A stretch of 64,000 nucleotides of DNA. Source: an uncultured Synechococcales cyanobacterium. GTDB lineage: Bacteria; Cyanobacteriota; Cyanobacteriia; Thermosynechococcales; Thermosynechococcaceae. The DNA lies in the NCBI GenBank assembly GCA_902806435.1, contig CADCWO010000064.1:1-64000 (forward strand), written 5' to 3'. This document shows, one piece after another, positions 1-9,044 of this stretch (positions are counted from its first letter, which is position 1; each line of letters opens with the position of its first letter). Both the position numbers and the translations under genes were made by a program. The notes below the pieces were generated by a model that searched no databases, was not told the origin of the DNA, and was given only the letters and a program-made list of their open reading frames with translations.

Positions 1-961
1 AGTCTGCACTGACATACCAGAAGCAAAAGGGGATGAGTAGAACCATGCTCAGCCCAACCAGACTCACGAGTGGATCCCGTTGATAAACTGGCTGTAATCG
101 GTAGATTGGTTTGCGTAGATTTAAATCCAAACGGCTAGCGCAACCCAAACGGCGGCGCAGCCAGGCACTGCTGTAATCCACCAGTCCATTGAGTACAACC
201 AATGCATAGAAAAACGTCCACAGCTGCTCATAGCGCAGCGATTGCAGGCTGAGGAGGATTTCATAGCCTAAACCACCTGCCCCAATAATGCCCAAGACTG
301 CTGCAGACCGAATCGAACACTCAAAGCGATAGAAGGTGTAAGAGAGCAGATTGAGAAATGCTTGGGGAAGCAGTGTATAAAAAAATGCTGGTAGCGGTGC
401 TACTCCACTGTTCAGCAAGATCAGCAGGGATTGGCGGGGGGTTTCGTCCAGAATTTCTGAAAAGACCTTGGCAGTGATTGCACCAAAGGGAACCGCAATC
501 GCCAGAGTTGCCGTCAGGGGGTCAAGCCCCCACAGATTGACAAAAAATAGCCCCCAAATCAATTCGGGAATTGCCCGAGGGACTACCAGTAATCCTCTGA
601 TCCCAATCCACCAGGGAGAAGACTGATTAGCGGCTCGACGCGGAAAGACCGCTAACCACCAAACTTCTGAGGCTAAAATACCTCCCCCCATTCCTAGCAT
701 CACACTCAGAACCGTGCCACAAACTGCATACGCCAGAGTGATAAGACTTGCATCCAGCGTCAGGCGTAGAAGCGCAGGGCTCAAGTCCGGCCGGATACTG
801 GCCTGCACAAAGGACCAAAGCTGATTCCAACCGCTGAGGTTGAGCCAATCTTGTTGCAGCACTCCTGCCTGGAAAATGGAAATGGCGATCGCGGCTAAAG
901 TAGCCAAGCCCCACCCGATAGGTAGGTTAAGTAGAGGACGGGGTGCCGGTTGGCTCTTCAT
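1..961 (-). CDS. phnE: Phosphonate-type ABC transporter permease (3' end outside window)
   Basis: Inner-membrane permease of a PhnCDE-type importer for an oxyanion such as phosphonate, phosphite or selenate. The reading frame opens at ATG 961 and stays open to the left edge, about 320 residues. A first hydrophobic helix at about residues 14-30 is followed by the BPD_transp_1 fold and the family signature (GAGGLGYE, about residue 228). The start lies 2 nt after the phnC stop, so the order is phnD-phnC-phnE in one operon. One permease domain is normally about 270 residues; here the frame goes on past it into a new hydrophobic helix at the edge, which suggests a fused two-domain PhnE as seen in some cyanobacteria (inference). 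Substrate unknown. Confidence 0.85.
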   Translation of the reverse strand, partial: MKSQPAPRPLLNLPIGWGLATLAAIAISIFQAGVLQQDWLNLSGWNQLWSFVQASIRPDLSPALLRLTLDASLITLAYAVCGTVLSVMLGMGGGILASEVWWLAVFPRRAANQSSPWWIGIRGLLVVPRAIPELIWGLFFVNLWGLDPLTATLAIAVPFGAITAKVFSEILDETPRQSLLILLNSGVAPLPAFFYTLLPQAFLNLLSYTFYRFECSIRSAAVLGIIGAGGLGYEILLSLQSLRYEQLWTFFYALVVLNGLVDYSSAWLRRRLGCASRLDLNLRKPIYRLQPVYQRDPLVSLVGLSMVLLIPFCFWYVSAD

Positions 962-963
962 TC

Positions 964-1719
964 TTACTCTCCCAGCCGGTACAACTCCCCAATCATCTCA
1001 AGCGATACCAGAGCAGTTGGCACATCAAACACTATTCGTCCCTGGCGTAAGCCGATGATGCGCTGGCAATGACTCCTGGCAAAGTCAACATCATGGAGGC
1101 TAACGATCAGAGTTCTGCCTGTTTGCTGAGCCAGGTCTCGTAGCAAGTCCATGACCTCGCGGCTTAATTCCGGATCAAGGCTGGCAATTGGTTCATCTGC
1201 CAAAATTATCAGGGGATCTTGCACCAATACCCGTGCCAAGGCCACCCGTTGCTGCTGTCCTCCTGAAAGCTGATCAGTTCGCACATAGAGCTTTTCTAGA
1301 ATCCCCACTTGGGCAAGCGCTTTAGCAGCAGTCTCCACTTCTAGGGGGAATACCAGCGACATCAGTGCTTTCAAGAAGGACCAGTGCCCTAAATGTCCAG
1401 CATTAACGTTGTGAATCACCTGCAGGGTGTCCACCAAATGAAACTGTTGATAGACGGTACCAATTTGCCTTTGCACCCGACGTAATCGACGCGGTTTTAG
1501 CTGAGCAAGATTCTGCCCTAGTGCCCAAACTTCTCCTTGACTCGGTAATAAAGTGCCGTTTAGCAGCCGAATCAAGGTACTTTTACCAGCACCGCTCGGC
1601 CCCACCAAAGCAACTCGCTCTCCAGCGTAAATTTGCAGGTTGAAATCGACTAGTGCTAGAAACCGACCGAACTGTTGAGTCACCTGCTTTAACTCAAAAA
1701 TTGGCTCAGCTTGACTCAT
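964..1719 (-). CDS. phnC: Phosphonate-type ABC transporter ATP-binding protein
   Basis: Cytoplasmic ATPase (251 aa) that energises the neighbouring permease. Walker A GPSGAGKS at about residue 40, ABC signature LSGGQQQR at about 152, Walker B ending LADEP at about 175, and the switch histidine in SLHDVDFA near 207. PhnC family proteins are about 250 aa, so it is full length. The ATG overlaps the stop of phnD by 4 nt (ATGA), a sign of translational coupling, and the permease starts 2 nt downstream. A paralogous phnC lies at 18213-18965 in the second transporter cluster. Confidence 0.93.
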   Translation of the reverse strand: MSQAEPIFELKQVTQQFGRFLALVDFNLQIYAGERVALVGPSGAGKSTLIRLLNGTLLPSQGEVWALGQNLAQLKPRRLRRVQRQIGTVYQQFHLVDTLQVIHNVNAGHLGHWSFLKALMSLVFPLEVETAAKALAQVGILEKLYVRTDQLSGGQQQRVALARVLVQDPLIILADEPIASLDPELSREVMDLLRDLAQQTGRTLIVSLHDVDFARSHCQRIIGLRQGRIVFDVPTALVSLEMIGELYRLGE

Positions 1720-2633
1720 TTAATTTTGCCAATCTTCCGACCAATTTGCTCAATTTGAGCATAGTTAGCGTTTTGAGTCGGAATAAACTTCACAGCCCCA
1801 AATAAATCCAAAATTTCTTTCTGCTGTGGCACTTTAGGATCGAGCTTCGTCAGAGCTACCTGCACCCTCCGGGAGAAATCATCTCCATAGCGCTCCTTGA
1901 TGCTGGGATTGATCACCCAGTGGTAGTCGTAATAGGGAGGCGATCGCCAAATAACCTGCACCTTATTTTGATCGACTTCACCTGCTTTTGTGCGACTCAA
2001 CCACACTTGCTCATTTAATACACCCGCGTCATAGGTGCCAGCCTGTACAAGCTGAATCGTGGCATCATGAGACTTGGAAAAACCAGCTTGTCCCTTAAAG
2101 TCTTGTAGTTGCACACCTGCCTGCTCGAGAAAATACTGGGGCATTAAACGTCCAGAAGTGGAGGACTCGCTGCCAAAAGTGAAGGTGCGCCCTTTCAATT
2201 GCGTTAGATCCTTCATAACCTTGATAGAGGCGAGCTCACTCTTTTTGTTAGCAATAAAAACACTATGAAATTGAGCATCAATATCCCGCTGGGCAATCGC
2301 CTCAGCTCCAGGCACCTGCAATCGTGCCTGTACTCCGGTGAGTCCGCCAAACCAGACTATATCCAGGTCTCCCACCTTAAAGGCAGTAACTGCAGCTGTG
2401 TAGTCTGTCACAGGCTTATATACTACAGGCACCTTCAGCTCGGCTTCTAGATACTTAGCTAACTTACTAGAGAGCCGTTGTATCTTCTCCGGATCCTGGT
2501 CAGGAATAGCGCCCATTGTAAAGGGCTTTACTTCTCCAGTGTTAGTTGTAGAGGTGGAGTTAGGGGCAGAAGTACAGGCTGTAACCGGTAATAACAGTAG
2601 GAGTAGAAATCCTGATAATAAAACTTTTTTCAT
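1716..2633 (-). CDS. phnD: PhnD-type substrate-binding lipoprotein (phosphonate or putative selenate)
   Basis: Solute-binding lipoprotein feeding the PhnC/PhnE transporter. I start at ATG 2633, not the longer frame to 2675, because it gives a clean signal: MKK, a hydrophobic stretch, then lipobox PVTAC, so Cys about 20 would be lipidated. The mature part has the PhnD-like type-2 periplasmic binding fold. The early stretch with GAIPDQDPEK and the segment DIVWFGGLTGVQARL resemble the subgroup annotated as putative selenate-binding proteins (from memory), so the substrate may be selenate or another oxyanion. The gene overlaps phnC by 4 nt. No Pho-box-like repeat was recognised upstream. Confidence 0.88.
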   Translation of the reverse strand: MKKVLLSGFLLLLLLPVTACTSAPNSTSTTNTGEVKPFTMGAIPDQDPEKIQRLSSKLAKYLEAELKVPVVYKPVTDYTAAVTAFKVGDLDIVWFGGLTGVQARLQVPGAEAIAQRDIDAQFHSVFIANKKSELASIKVMKDLTQLKGRTFTFGSESSTSGRLMPQYFLEQAGVQLQDFKGQAGFSKSHDATIQLVQAGTYDAGVLNEQVWLSRTKAGEVDQNKVQVIWRSPPYYDYHWVINPSIKERYGDDFSRRVQVALTKLDPKVPQQKEILDLFGAVKFIPTQNANYAQIEQIGRKIGKIK

Positions 2634-2695
2634 GCTGGACCTGTAACTGTGTGGGAGAAGTGATAATGACGGCACCGAGGACTACACGAGCATAA

Positions 2696-3022
2696 ATCTA
2701 TTTGCACTTGATAGATGGCTGGATCAAGATTCAGGCTCGGCTACAGGGAGCAATTGTGTTGATCACGATCACGAATACCTGCAAACCGATTCTACCTAGC
2801 GATCAAGAACGCATATTTGAGTGGTTTCATCGCGGTGAGTTGGCTCGTACCCGTAAAGTTGAAGGAACAGGGCTAGGGCTAAGCCTGTCACGCAAAATTG
2901 CGCGGGCACATCGCGGTGAGCTGGCTCTTGGTTCGGCCCCATCTGGCCAGTTTGCGTTTACGTTAAGCTTGCCGGTAGTTAGTTTGAAATCGATTCCATT
3001 GCTTCCAGCTTTAGGGAATTGA
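2696..3022 (+). pseudogene. Sensor histidine kinase C-terminal fragment
   Basis: An open frame after a TAA at 2693 encodes the end of a histidine kinase ATPase domain: a stretch like TITNTCKPI (the N/G1 side), then FEWFHRGE and GTGLGLSLSRKIARAH (G2 box), then the final beta strand GQFAFTLSLP. The dimerisation/phosphoacceptor part, the N box and any sensor domain are missing upstream, where phnD begins on the other strand. The only start codon is TTG at 2702. It is best read as the tail of a kinase gene cut by rearrangement. A link to the neighbouring transporter is possible but cannot be shown. Confidence 0.72.
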
Positions 3023-3374
3023 GTTGGTGTACTGCAAGCTCAAGCCCGTAGCTTTGGATTGCCCTAGACGTCAGCCGGAGCGGATTGAGCAGCTGATTCT
3101 GATCATCAGCTTGGTGCTTGATTAGGCATCCTCAGCCGGAATGACAAATGCTACACCACCGCCATCTCAAAACAGGGTGCTCTTGTGTATTTCTTGGAGG
3201 TTCCTGCTTTACAACTGGACTGCGCCTGATGGCAAGAGCCATCCCGACTGCTTTATCTCTTCCTCCACTTTAAATTCACTAGAAATTTAGGGAGTGGTAA
3301 GTTCGATAAATCATTGAAAGCGAGCCTAAATTGTGATAGAAGATCCCCACACTACGATTGATTAAGGGGAAGCT
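3023..3374. other. Intergenic region, no gene recognised
   Basis: About 350 nt between the kinase fragment and a small membrane-protein gene. No ORF with family resemblance was seen. The last 100 nt are AT-richer and probably hold the promoter of the gene at 3375. Confidence 0.4.
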
Positions 3375-3722
3375 TTGGGATTTACAGGGATGATTGTTCG
3401 GGAGGTTGCTGTAGAAGCAATTTTTTCTCTGCTCATTGTCTTTTGTTTCAAGGAGATTACCACTTCTGGAAAGTACCTTGCACCGAAAGTACTGTATGGT
3501 TCCGCTTTAGCGTTGACAGCGGTTACATTGGTTTGGTTGAAAAAGGATAGTGTTTTAATACTTCTGGCTGGCATCGTAACTCCTGAAGTTTATCAATCCC
3601 TATTGACTTTAAAGCGGGAAGAATTTAAAGACCGTCCTTCCTGGATTTGGGTATTTTCTATTAGCCTACTTTGGTTAACAATCTTGGGCTTGGGGCTCTA
3701 TGGCCTGAGAACCAAGGGTTGA
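3375..3722 (+). CDS. Small integral membrane protein, unknown function
   Basis: A 115-residue protein not recognised as a named family. Hydrophobic segments lie at about residues 12-28, 42-56, 60-75 and 90-110, so three or four membrane passes are likely. The TTG start at 3375 is preceded by a purine-rich AAGGGGAAG at usable spacing; ATG at 3390 would remove 5 residues and has its AGGG too close, so I keep the TTG. The gene stands alone between a kinase fragment and the convergent topA. Confidence 0.55.
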   Translation: MGFTGMIVREVAVEAIFSLLIVFCFKEITTSGKYLAPKVLYGSALALTAVTLVWLKKDSVLILLAGIVTPEVYQSLLTLKREEFKDRPSWIWVFSISLLWLTILGLGLYGLRTKG

Positions 3723-3969
3723 GAGGTTATTGAGAGATAGGATGTCGATAGCTCACTCTTCGGCTATTTGATCTGCCTCAAAGATTATTGATTATATTGC
3801 AATTGCCTTGTCGGCCCAAAGCGCTGAGTGGCTTGCTACTCAATCGGTTGTCTAATCACTGCCTAACAACGGACGCTGGAAGCTGGGCAATAAAGTTGTG
3901 CTCTTAGCGAGGGCCTATGGTCGGCCGTAGACCACCACAATCAGCAATCCCCACTAGTCCTAATCTCCT

Positions 3970-6120
3970 TTATGGAAGTTCGCCATATTTCGGACTCCAC
4001 CAGCCACTCTGGGTCTTGAAGTAAACAACTTCTTTATGCTGCTTGTCGTTTCGAGAGTTAGGATCTGAGCAGCGCAGCAAGCTTTTCGGTTGCCCTTCTT
4101 TTTCGTAGCGATACTCTTCCAAAGGCTTAGGACACACAGGGCAACCAAGAGTGGTGATAGTGACTGGAGGTCTGCCTGTACTTTTTCCATCAGGAGTTTT
4201 AGCACGAGATTGCTCCCATTGCTTCTGCCGGTCGGACCAGAAGAGAACCACATCTTCACAACCGCTGATGCATTTGAGGAAGTACTTCTTTTTTACCTTC
4301 TTGCTCGGGATCTTCGCCAAGTATTTTCGACACTGTGGGCACTGCGTTCTCGATAGCGCTAGAGCTTTTCCTATTAGGGCTGCTGTACTGTTAGGAGCCT
4401 GACTCACAGCCAGCTTTTTCGCCCGTTCTAAGGCGGGGATAAAGTAGTCATAGTTCCAGGTGGTGATGTATTGCTGCCAATCCTCTTTGCCCTCAGCAAT
4501 CTGATCCAAGGCTAGCTCCATCTGAGCTGTGAAATCGGCTTCTAGTAAGTCTGGTAGTGCGTGCTCCAAAAACTGGTCCACTTCTAAACCCAAGGATGTC
4601 GGTTCCAAGTGTCCCTGGGCAGTATCAACGTACTGCCGTTGCTTCAGGGTTTGAATGGTGGGAGCGTAAGTACTCGGTCTCCCGATCCCCCGACGTTCCA
4701 TCACCTGCACCAGCTTCGGTTCGCTATAGCGCGGGGGTGGTGAGGTTTGCTTCTGCTCGTGCGCCGCTTTCTGAAGCTGCAGAAGCTGTCCCTGCTGAAG
4801 CACGGGTAGCTCTGAGTCTGTACTCAGGTTGTTCCAGTAGCGACTGTAGCCCTGGAACTCGACTACTTGCCCCCGAGCTTGCCAGAACACTAACCCAGAC
4901 TGGGTGAGCAGGCGGGTTATCCGGAGTCGAGCAGCTTGGCATTGAGAGGCTACTGCCCGCTTCCAGATCAACAAATAAAGGCTAAATTCATCCGCAGATA
5001 GCTCAGCCTTTAGTTGGACTGAGGGTCGAGTCAGGTCGGTGGGCCGAATCGCTTCATGGGCTTCTTGAGCATTCTTGGAGCTACGATGCTGAGCGACTTT
5101 CTTCGGGACATTAACGGGATCATGGGCTTCTAGCCAGCGTCGAGCCGCCGTGCAAAAGTCTGGGCTCAGGGTTACGCTATCTGTCCGCATGTAGGTAATC
5201 AAGCCAGCTTCGTAGAGCTTCTGGGCGATCTGCATGGTGTGCTCTGGGCTATAGCGTAACTTGGAGCCAGCAGCCTGCTGCAGTGTGGAGGTGGTAAAGG
5301 GAGCTGGAGGTTTCCGAGTTGTTGTTTTACCCTCAACTTTCACCAGCCTGTGAGGATGTTGCTGTGCTTGCTGTACCAGCCGATTCGCTTCAGCCTCACT
5401 CAATACCTGCTCAGACTCTGTAACCTGCTGATCACTACTACTAGCGGCATCATCATGTTGAGGTTCATCCACCTCAGCAGCGTTAAGGGTGCCCTGATAA
5501 TAGGCCCGATAGCCCTCCTCGTAGTCAACGTAAACACTCCAATAGTCTTGAGGGACGAATGCTTGGATTTGCCGCTCTCGTCGGCAGACGATGTGCAGTG
5601 TTGCGGACTGGACACGGCCCATGCTCTTTGCCCCGTTATTGAGGGACCAGAGTAGCGGGGAGCCCCTAAATCCAACTAGCTTGTCCAAGACAGCTCGGCA
5701 CAGACCTGAGTTGACTAGGTTTTGGTCCAGCATCCGAGGCTGAGCGATCGCGGCTTGCACAGCAGCCGGGGTAATCTCTGTATAAATGACTCGCTGAGCT
5801 TTCTTTAGCTTTAGAGCCTGTTGTAAGTGCCAAGCGATAGTTTCCCCTTCCCGGTCTGGATCAGTGGCAAGAACTACCGTTTCAACTTGCTTGACCGCAG
5901 ACTGTAGCTGCTGAATTGTTTCCTTTGCGCGATCGCCGCGCGCTACATAACGACAATGAACGGAGTTGCCTTCTAAGTCAAAGCCTAGGGAGTCAATACC
6001 ATCGCTGGCTAGCTCACGAACGTGGCCCATACTGGCTTTGACAATCCACTCAGAGCCCAGGATTTGACTCAACTTCTTTGTTTTACCGGGAGACTCAACG
6101 ATTAAAAGTCTCTTGCCCAT
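3970..6120 (-). CDS. topA: DNA topoisomerase I (type IA)
   Basis: Relaxes negatively supercoiled DNA by transient single-strand cleavage. The 716-aa protein starts MGKRLLIVESPGKT, with the conserved TOPRIM Glu at residue 9 and DPDREGE at 87-93. The catalytic tyrosine is Y310 in the motif TYMRTDS. The core ends near residue 570, followed by two Cys-rich stretches (CPQC...CISGC and CPVCPK...LLRC) that look like C-terminal zinc-ribbon repeats, the second with an altered last cysteine pair. An acidic/glutamine linker at about 215-240 is an insertion in the cap region. A LexA-box-like site lies 89 nt upstream of the start. Confidence 0.95.
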   Translation of the reverse strand: MGKRLLIVESPGKTKKLSQILGSEWIVKASMGHVRELASDGIDSLGFDLEGNSVHCRYVARGDRAKETIQQLQSAVKQVETVVLATDPDREGETIAWHLQQALKLKKAQRVIYTEITPAAVQAAIAQPRMLDQNLVNSGLCRAVLDKLVGFRGSPLLWSLNNGAKSMGRVQSATLHIVCRRERQIQAFVPQDYWSVYVDYEEGYRAYYQGTLNAAEVDEPQHDDAASSSDQQVTESEQVLSEAEANRLVQQAQQHPHRLVKVEGKTTTRKPPAPFTTSTLQQAAGSKLRYSPEHTMQIAQKLYEAGLITYMRTDSVTLSPDFCTAARRWLEAHDPVNVPKKVAQHRSSKNAQEAHEAIRPTDLTRPSVQLKAELSADEFSLYLLIWKRAVASQCQAARLRITRLLTQSGLVFWQARGQVVEFQGYSRYWNNLSTDSELPVLQQGQLLQLQKAAHEQKQTSPPPRYSEPKLVQVMERRGIGRPSTYAPTIQTLKQRQYVDTAQGHLEPTSLGLEVDQFLEHALPDLLEADFTAQMELALDQIAEGKEDWQQYITTWNYDYFIPALERAKKLAVSQAPNSTAALIGKALALSRTQCPQCRKYLAKIPSKKVKKKYFLKCISGCEDVVLFWSDRQKQWEQSRAKTPDGKSTGRPPVTITTLGCPVCPKPLEEYRYEKEGQPKSLLRCSDPNSRNDKQHKEVVYFKTQSGWWSPKYGELP

Positions 6121-6208
6121 AGCTAATTTGGATGAACAACATTGAGCGGATAATCTTGAAGTGCTGACATCAAGACGTCGGGCTAAGGGTACAGTACTTC
6201 CTATTTAT

Positions 6209-6222
6209 AGTACATTTGTTCT
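6209..6222 (-). promoter_or_regulatory. Candidate LexA (SOS) box upstream of topA
   Basis: AGTACATTTGTTCT fits every position of the cyanobacterial LexA consensus RGTACNNNDGTWCB. It sits in the 172-nt divergent region between topA (start 6120, minus) and the VOC gene (start 6293, plus), so it could serve either. The match is seen; binding is inferred. Confidence 0.5.
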
Positions 6223-6292
6223 AGTCTTTGATTAGACCAAGGCGACTTAAGTTTCTAAATCGACTTGAACTGATTTTTAAGGAGTTTACATC

Positions 6293-6664
6293 ATGCACAA
6301 CGCAATCAATTGGTTTGAAATTCCTGCCGCTGACTTTGACAGGGCTGTCACCTTCTATAACACTGTTCTGGGGATAGAAATTCGCAAAGACAAATTTATG
6401 GGTGAGCCGCAGGGCTTCTTTCCTGGTGACGATATGGCTGTTAGGGGCGCTATTGTTTACAGCCAGAGATTAACTCCTTCTACAGCAGGCAGCCTGATCT
6501 ACCTGAACGCAGGCACAGCCGATGGTTTAGAACAAGCGCTATCGCGAGTTGAGTCGAGTGGCGGTAAGATCACGATGCCTAAGACAGACATTGGCGAAGC
6601 AGGATTCATTGCCATCATTCTAGATACAGAGGGTAACTGTGTTGGATTGCATGCCCTCCGGTAA
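6293..6664 (+). CDS. VOC family (glyoxalase/bleomycin resistance-like) protein
   Basis: A 123-aa single vicinal-oxygen-chelate domain with two beta-alpha-beta-beta-beta modules: NAINWFEIPAADFDRAVTFY at the start and a C-terminal module ending in DTEGNCVGLHAL. Proteins of this YdhE/PhnB-like subgroup are often of unknown substrate; some bind metal and act on small electrophiles. The ATG follows AAGGAG (about 6282) at good spacing. It stands alone, divergent from topA, and may share a promoter region with the LexA-like site. Confidence 0.88.
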   Translation: MHNAINWFEIPAADFDRAVTFYNTVLGIEIRKDKFMGEPQGFFPGDDMAVRGAIVYSQRLTPSTAGSLIYLNAGTADGLEQALSRVESSGGKITMPKTDIGEAGFIAIILDTEGNCVGLHALR

Positions 6665-6990
6665 AGTCGTTCTCCGAAGGGGTAATTCAACAGTCAAAGC
6701 AGGTGCTGTGCAATAGCTTGTAAGGTTATTCACTTGAGCATGTAAATTGTCCATCATTCTGCTGAGACCCCTAGATTGCCCAAGCATAACCATTGGAGGG
6801 GGTCACTCATGGACAATAATCCTAGTATTTGCCCGTGCTACTGATGCTCATCAGGTTGAAGCATCCTTCTCGGATACGAAGCTTGTTCACATCTGTGTGG
6901 ACAAACTAGCATCATCTCACCGTAGTCCTTGGGTAGTCCTTGAAAAGCTGGGTGATCAAACTAATGTACGCAAGTAGATTGCCCAGTACT
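6665..6990. other. Intergenic region, nothing recognised
   Basis: About 325 nt between the VOC gene and a convergent small gene. A plus-strand open frame at 6747-6977 has no recognisable family, no good ribosome-binding site and unusual composition, so I do not call it a gene. Confidence 0.35.
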
Positions 6991-7203
6991 TTAAAGTCTC
7001 AGTAATTGCTCCCGCTCTAGCACTGCTTCACCGTGATCGGGAACCCAGACTACCCAACGACCATCGGCTTCTTCACATAGGAGTAGAGCCTGATCAGCAC
7101 TGTAATTGGAGAGGCGATCGCGTAATTGCACCCACTGACCGGCTTGGGGGACAAATGCTGCTGGAGCTACTGCATTCTGAGAGACTGGGGCTGCTATTCT
7201 CAT
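6991..7203 (-). CDS. Small conserved cyanobacterial protein, unknown function
   Basis: A 70-aa soluble protein. The C-terminal part (EEADGRWVVWVPDHGEAVL) resembles a short conserved hypothetical known from cyanobacteria; the function is unknown. No signal peptide or membrane helix. ATG at 7203 follows a revcomp AT-rich leader with AGGTTTTT-type purines. It is monocistronic, with an AT-rich promoter-like stretch upstream (7204-7260). Confidence 0.65.
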   Translation of the reverse strand: MRIAAPVSQNAVAPAAFVPQAGQWVQLRDRLSNYSADQALLLCEEADGRWVVWVPDHGEAVLEREQLLRL

Positions 7204-7602
7204 AAAAACCTCATTCTGTATTACTTGTTACAGAAATTATAGAGCTTTTTATTGCTAATCCTTGGCATTGTGGTGCAACTTAATACATTGACAGGAAGCC
7301 GTGCTCCAGTTGAGCTTATGCTTTAGCCCAAAAGCTGAGGGAGAGAAGCATGCCCTATTTCAGATGTGAAGGCAGTCTTGGCCCATTGGGTATAGTCTAA
7401 TCATTGCGTGGCACTGTTTCGCCCATATCCTGATTCAGCGCTACGCGATCGCTTTGGCAAAGTGGGGAAACAGAAGTGGGAATACGCATTGCCTAAATGC
7501 TGCCCAGGCTCACCACAACAGCATTTAGGTTCAGAGCCAACCAGGTCAAGACAGTACGTTTACACTCCGGCCATCCCATCCCTCTGTAGAAAAGTGTCAC
7601 GC
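7204..7602. other. Intergenic region with one inverted repeat
   Basis: About 400 nt. The first 60 nt are AT-rich and probably carry the promoter of the small gene at 7203. The only structure seen in the rest is the 11-bp inverted repeat at 7492-7529. The plus-strand frame at 7408-7611 shows no family resemblance and runs into the next gene's tail. Confidence 0.4.
7492..7529. repeat. 11-bp perfect inverted repeat with 16-nt loop
   Basis: CCTAAATGCTG at 7492-7502 pairs exactly with CAGCATTTAGG at 7519-7529. It lies about 75 nt beyond the stop of the beta-lactamase-like gene on the minus strand. It could form a transcript hairpin, but no T run follows on either strand, so it is not a classical terminator. 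Confidence 0.5.
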
Positions 7603-8895
7603 TTAGGGTGAGCTAGCTGTAGACGACCCAGGTGATTGGCTAAGGTAACGGTAGACAATCCGGGATACATCCTGGATGTAGTCTCTGGCTGCAGGGTCAT
7701 CGTAGGAGCTTTCTACCAGTACAGCTACCAGATAGCGTTTTCCTGTGGGCATATAGACGATGCCAGCATCGCCTAGCAGAAAGCCAATATCTCCAGTCTT
7801 GTGAGCGATCGCTGCTCCTTGGCCCAGACCAACAGGCAGTAGTTTGCGATTTCTTACCTGACGCAGTATAGTAATCGCTTTCCCCTGCGTGCTTGAGAGC
7901 AGTTTCCCCTCCTCCAGCATTGCCATCAGGTGCACCAACTCTTTGGCTGTCGTTGTATTGGTACCCCTCAGGTCAGGCAGTCGGTTGCGAAGCCTAGTTT
8001 TTTGCAGTCCCCAGCTGCCAAATCGCTGATTCAACCTCTGGACTCCCCCCATGCGTTTGATGATCATATTAGTGGCCGTGTTGTCACTGGTGATGATCAT
8101 GTTAGTAGCGCTTTGCAAAGCGCTAAATTTGCTGCCGAGGGGTAAATCCTGCATATAGCCTGAGCCACCAACTTTCACGTCTCGGCTCATGACTAAGGTC
8201 TCATCCAGCCGAATCTTCCCGGCCTCCACATCTTGAAAGAAGGCAATTAGAATCGGTAGCTTGATAATGCTAGCAGTCGGAAATACCTTCTCCCCATTCA
8301 GGCTCAGGTAGTTACCATTGTCTAGGTCCAGGAAGAAGGTGCTGGGCTTGAGGGAAGCATATTGACCCCTCCGCAGAGCCCTCAGCCGCTGTTGGAGCCA
8401 TACAAGAGGTCTGCCAGCCCGAACCAAACCACCAAAGGTATCCGCAGCAGGCATGGGGACTGCAATCGGTTGCGGGGTCGCCCTGATCCGTGTCGAGATC
8501 GGCCTACTCAATTGAGGTTTTGGGAACTGCACGATCCAGCGTGTAGGAGACTGCGATTCCACTTTCACCTGCTGCGGCTCGACTTGATAACCAGGTGCCA
8601 GTTCAATGACTACCCGGGTAGTATCAGCGTTAAACTGCCCTACTCGCACAGCTTGAACTGCACCCCCTACCGCTTGAGTAATCTTGGGATGCCCCAGTTT
8701 GATTCCTGGCAAATCAATCACCAACCGGGTGGGATTGGTGACGAGCTGTGCTGCGGGATAGACACTCTCATCGGTGGTGAGAGCCAGTTGGTTTTGACGC
8801 GAGTCAAAATGCCAAGCCTGTAGTTTAGCTGCCTGGGCAGGAGCCACATGCATGCCAATACTAACGAGACCAGAAACTAGCCAGGGAAGTTTCAT
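7603..8895 (-). CDS. Secreted AMIN-domain / class A beta-lactamase-like serine hydrolase
   Basis: I start at ATG 8895, giving 430 aa with a signal peptide (MKLPWLVSGLVSIG...APAQA). An AMIN domain, usually a periplasmic or peptidoglycan targeting module, covers about residues 25-125. The C-terminal half is a beta-lactamase2/class A-like domain with all three hallmark motifs: SIIK (S-x-x-K), SDN, and KTG (HKTGD). The Glu of a true omega loop could not be placed with confidence, so hydrolysis of beta-lactams is not assured; a cell-wall-related role is as likely. The longer frame to 8943 adds 16 charged residues before the signal, so I rejected it. Confidence 0.87.
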   Translation of the reverse strand: MKLPWLVSGLVSIGMHVAPAQAAKLQAWHFDSRQNQLALTTDESVYPAAQLVTNPTRLVIDLPGIKLGHPKITQAVGGAVQAVRVGQFNADTTRVVIELAPGYQVEPQQVKVESQSPTRWIVQFPKPQLSRPISTRIRATPQPIAVPMPAADTFGGLVRAGRPLVWLQQRLRALRRGQYASLKPSTFFLDLDNGNYLSLNGEKVFPTASIIKLPILIAFFQDVEAGKIRLDETLVMSRDVKVGGSGYMQDLPLGSKFSALQSATNMIITSDNTATNMIIKRMGGVQRLNQRFGSWGLQKTRLRNRLPDLRGTNTTTAKELVHLMAMLEEGKLLSSTQGKAITILRQVRNRKLLPVGLGQGAAIAHKTGDIGFLLGDAGIVYMPTGKRYLVAVLVESSYDDPAARDYIQDVSRIVYRYLSQSPGSSTASSP

Positions 8896-9044
8896 GATTG
8901 GATTTTCATCCACACACTTGTGGCGAATGTATACCTTCGCCAAGGAAGGATACCACCATAATTAACGAGGTGCCTATAGCAAATAAAAGAATTACTTTAC
9001 TGGCAAGCGCTTTCGCCTACAACATGTTAGCTAACCACTGCCGC

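Noticed and set aside
627-914. 95-aa minus-strand frame inside the permease gene
   Set aside because: Shadow of the PhnE frame, which is continuous from 961 to the edge; no family resemblance.
3901-3960. GGTC...GACC-type partial hairpin beyond topA
   Set aside because: Short stem and no T tract; too weak to call a terminator.
6747-6977. 76-aa plus-strand frame
   Set aside because: No family, no ribosome-binding site, no neighbour relation.
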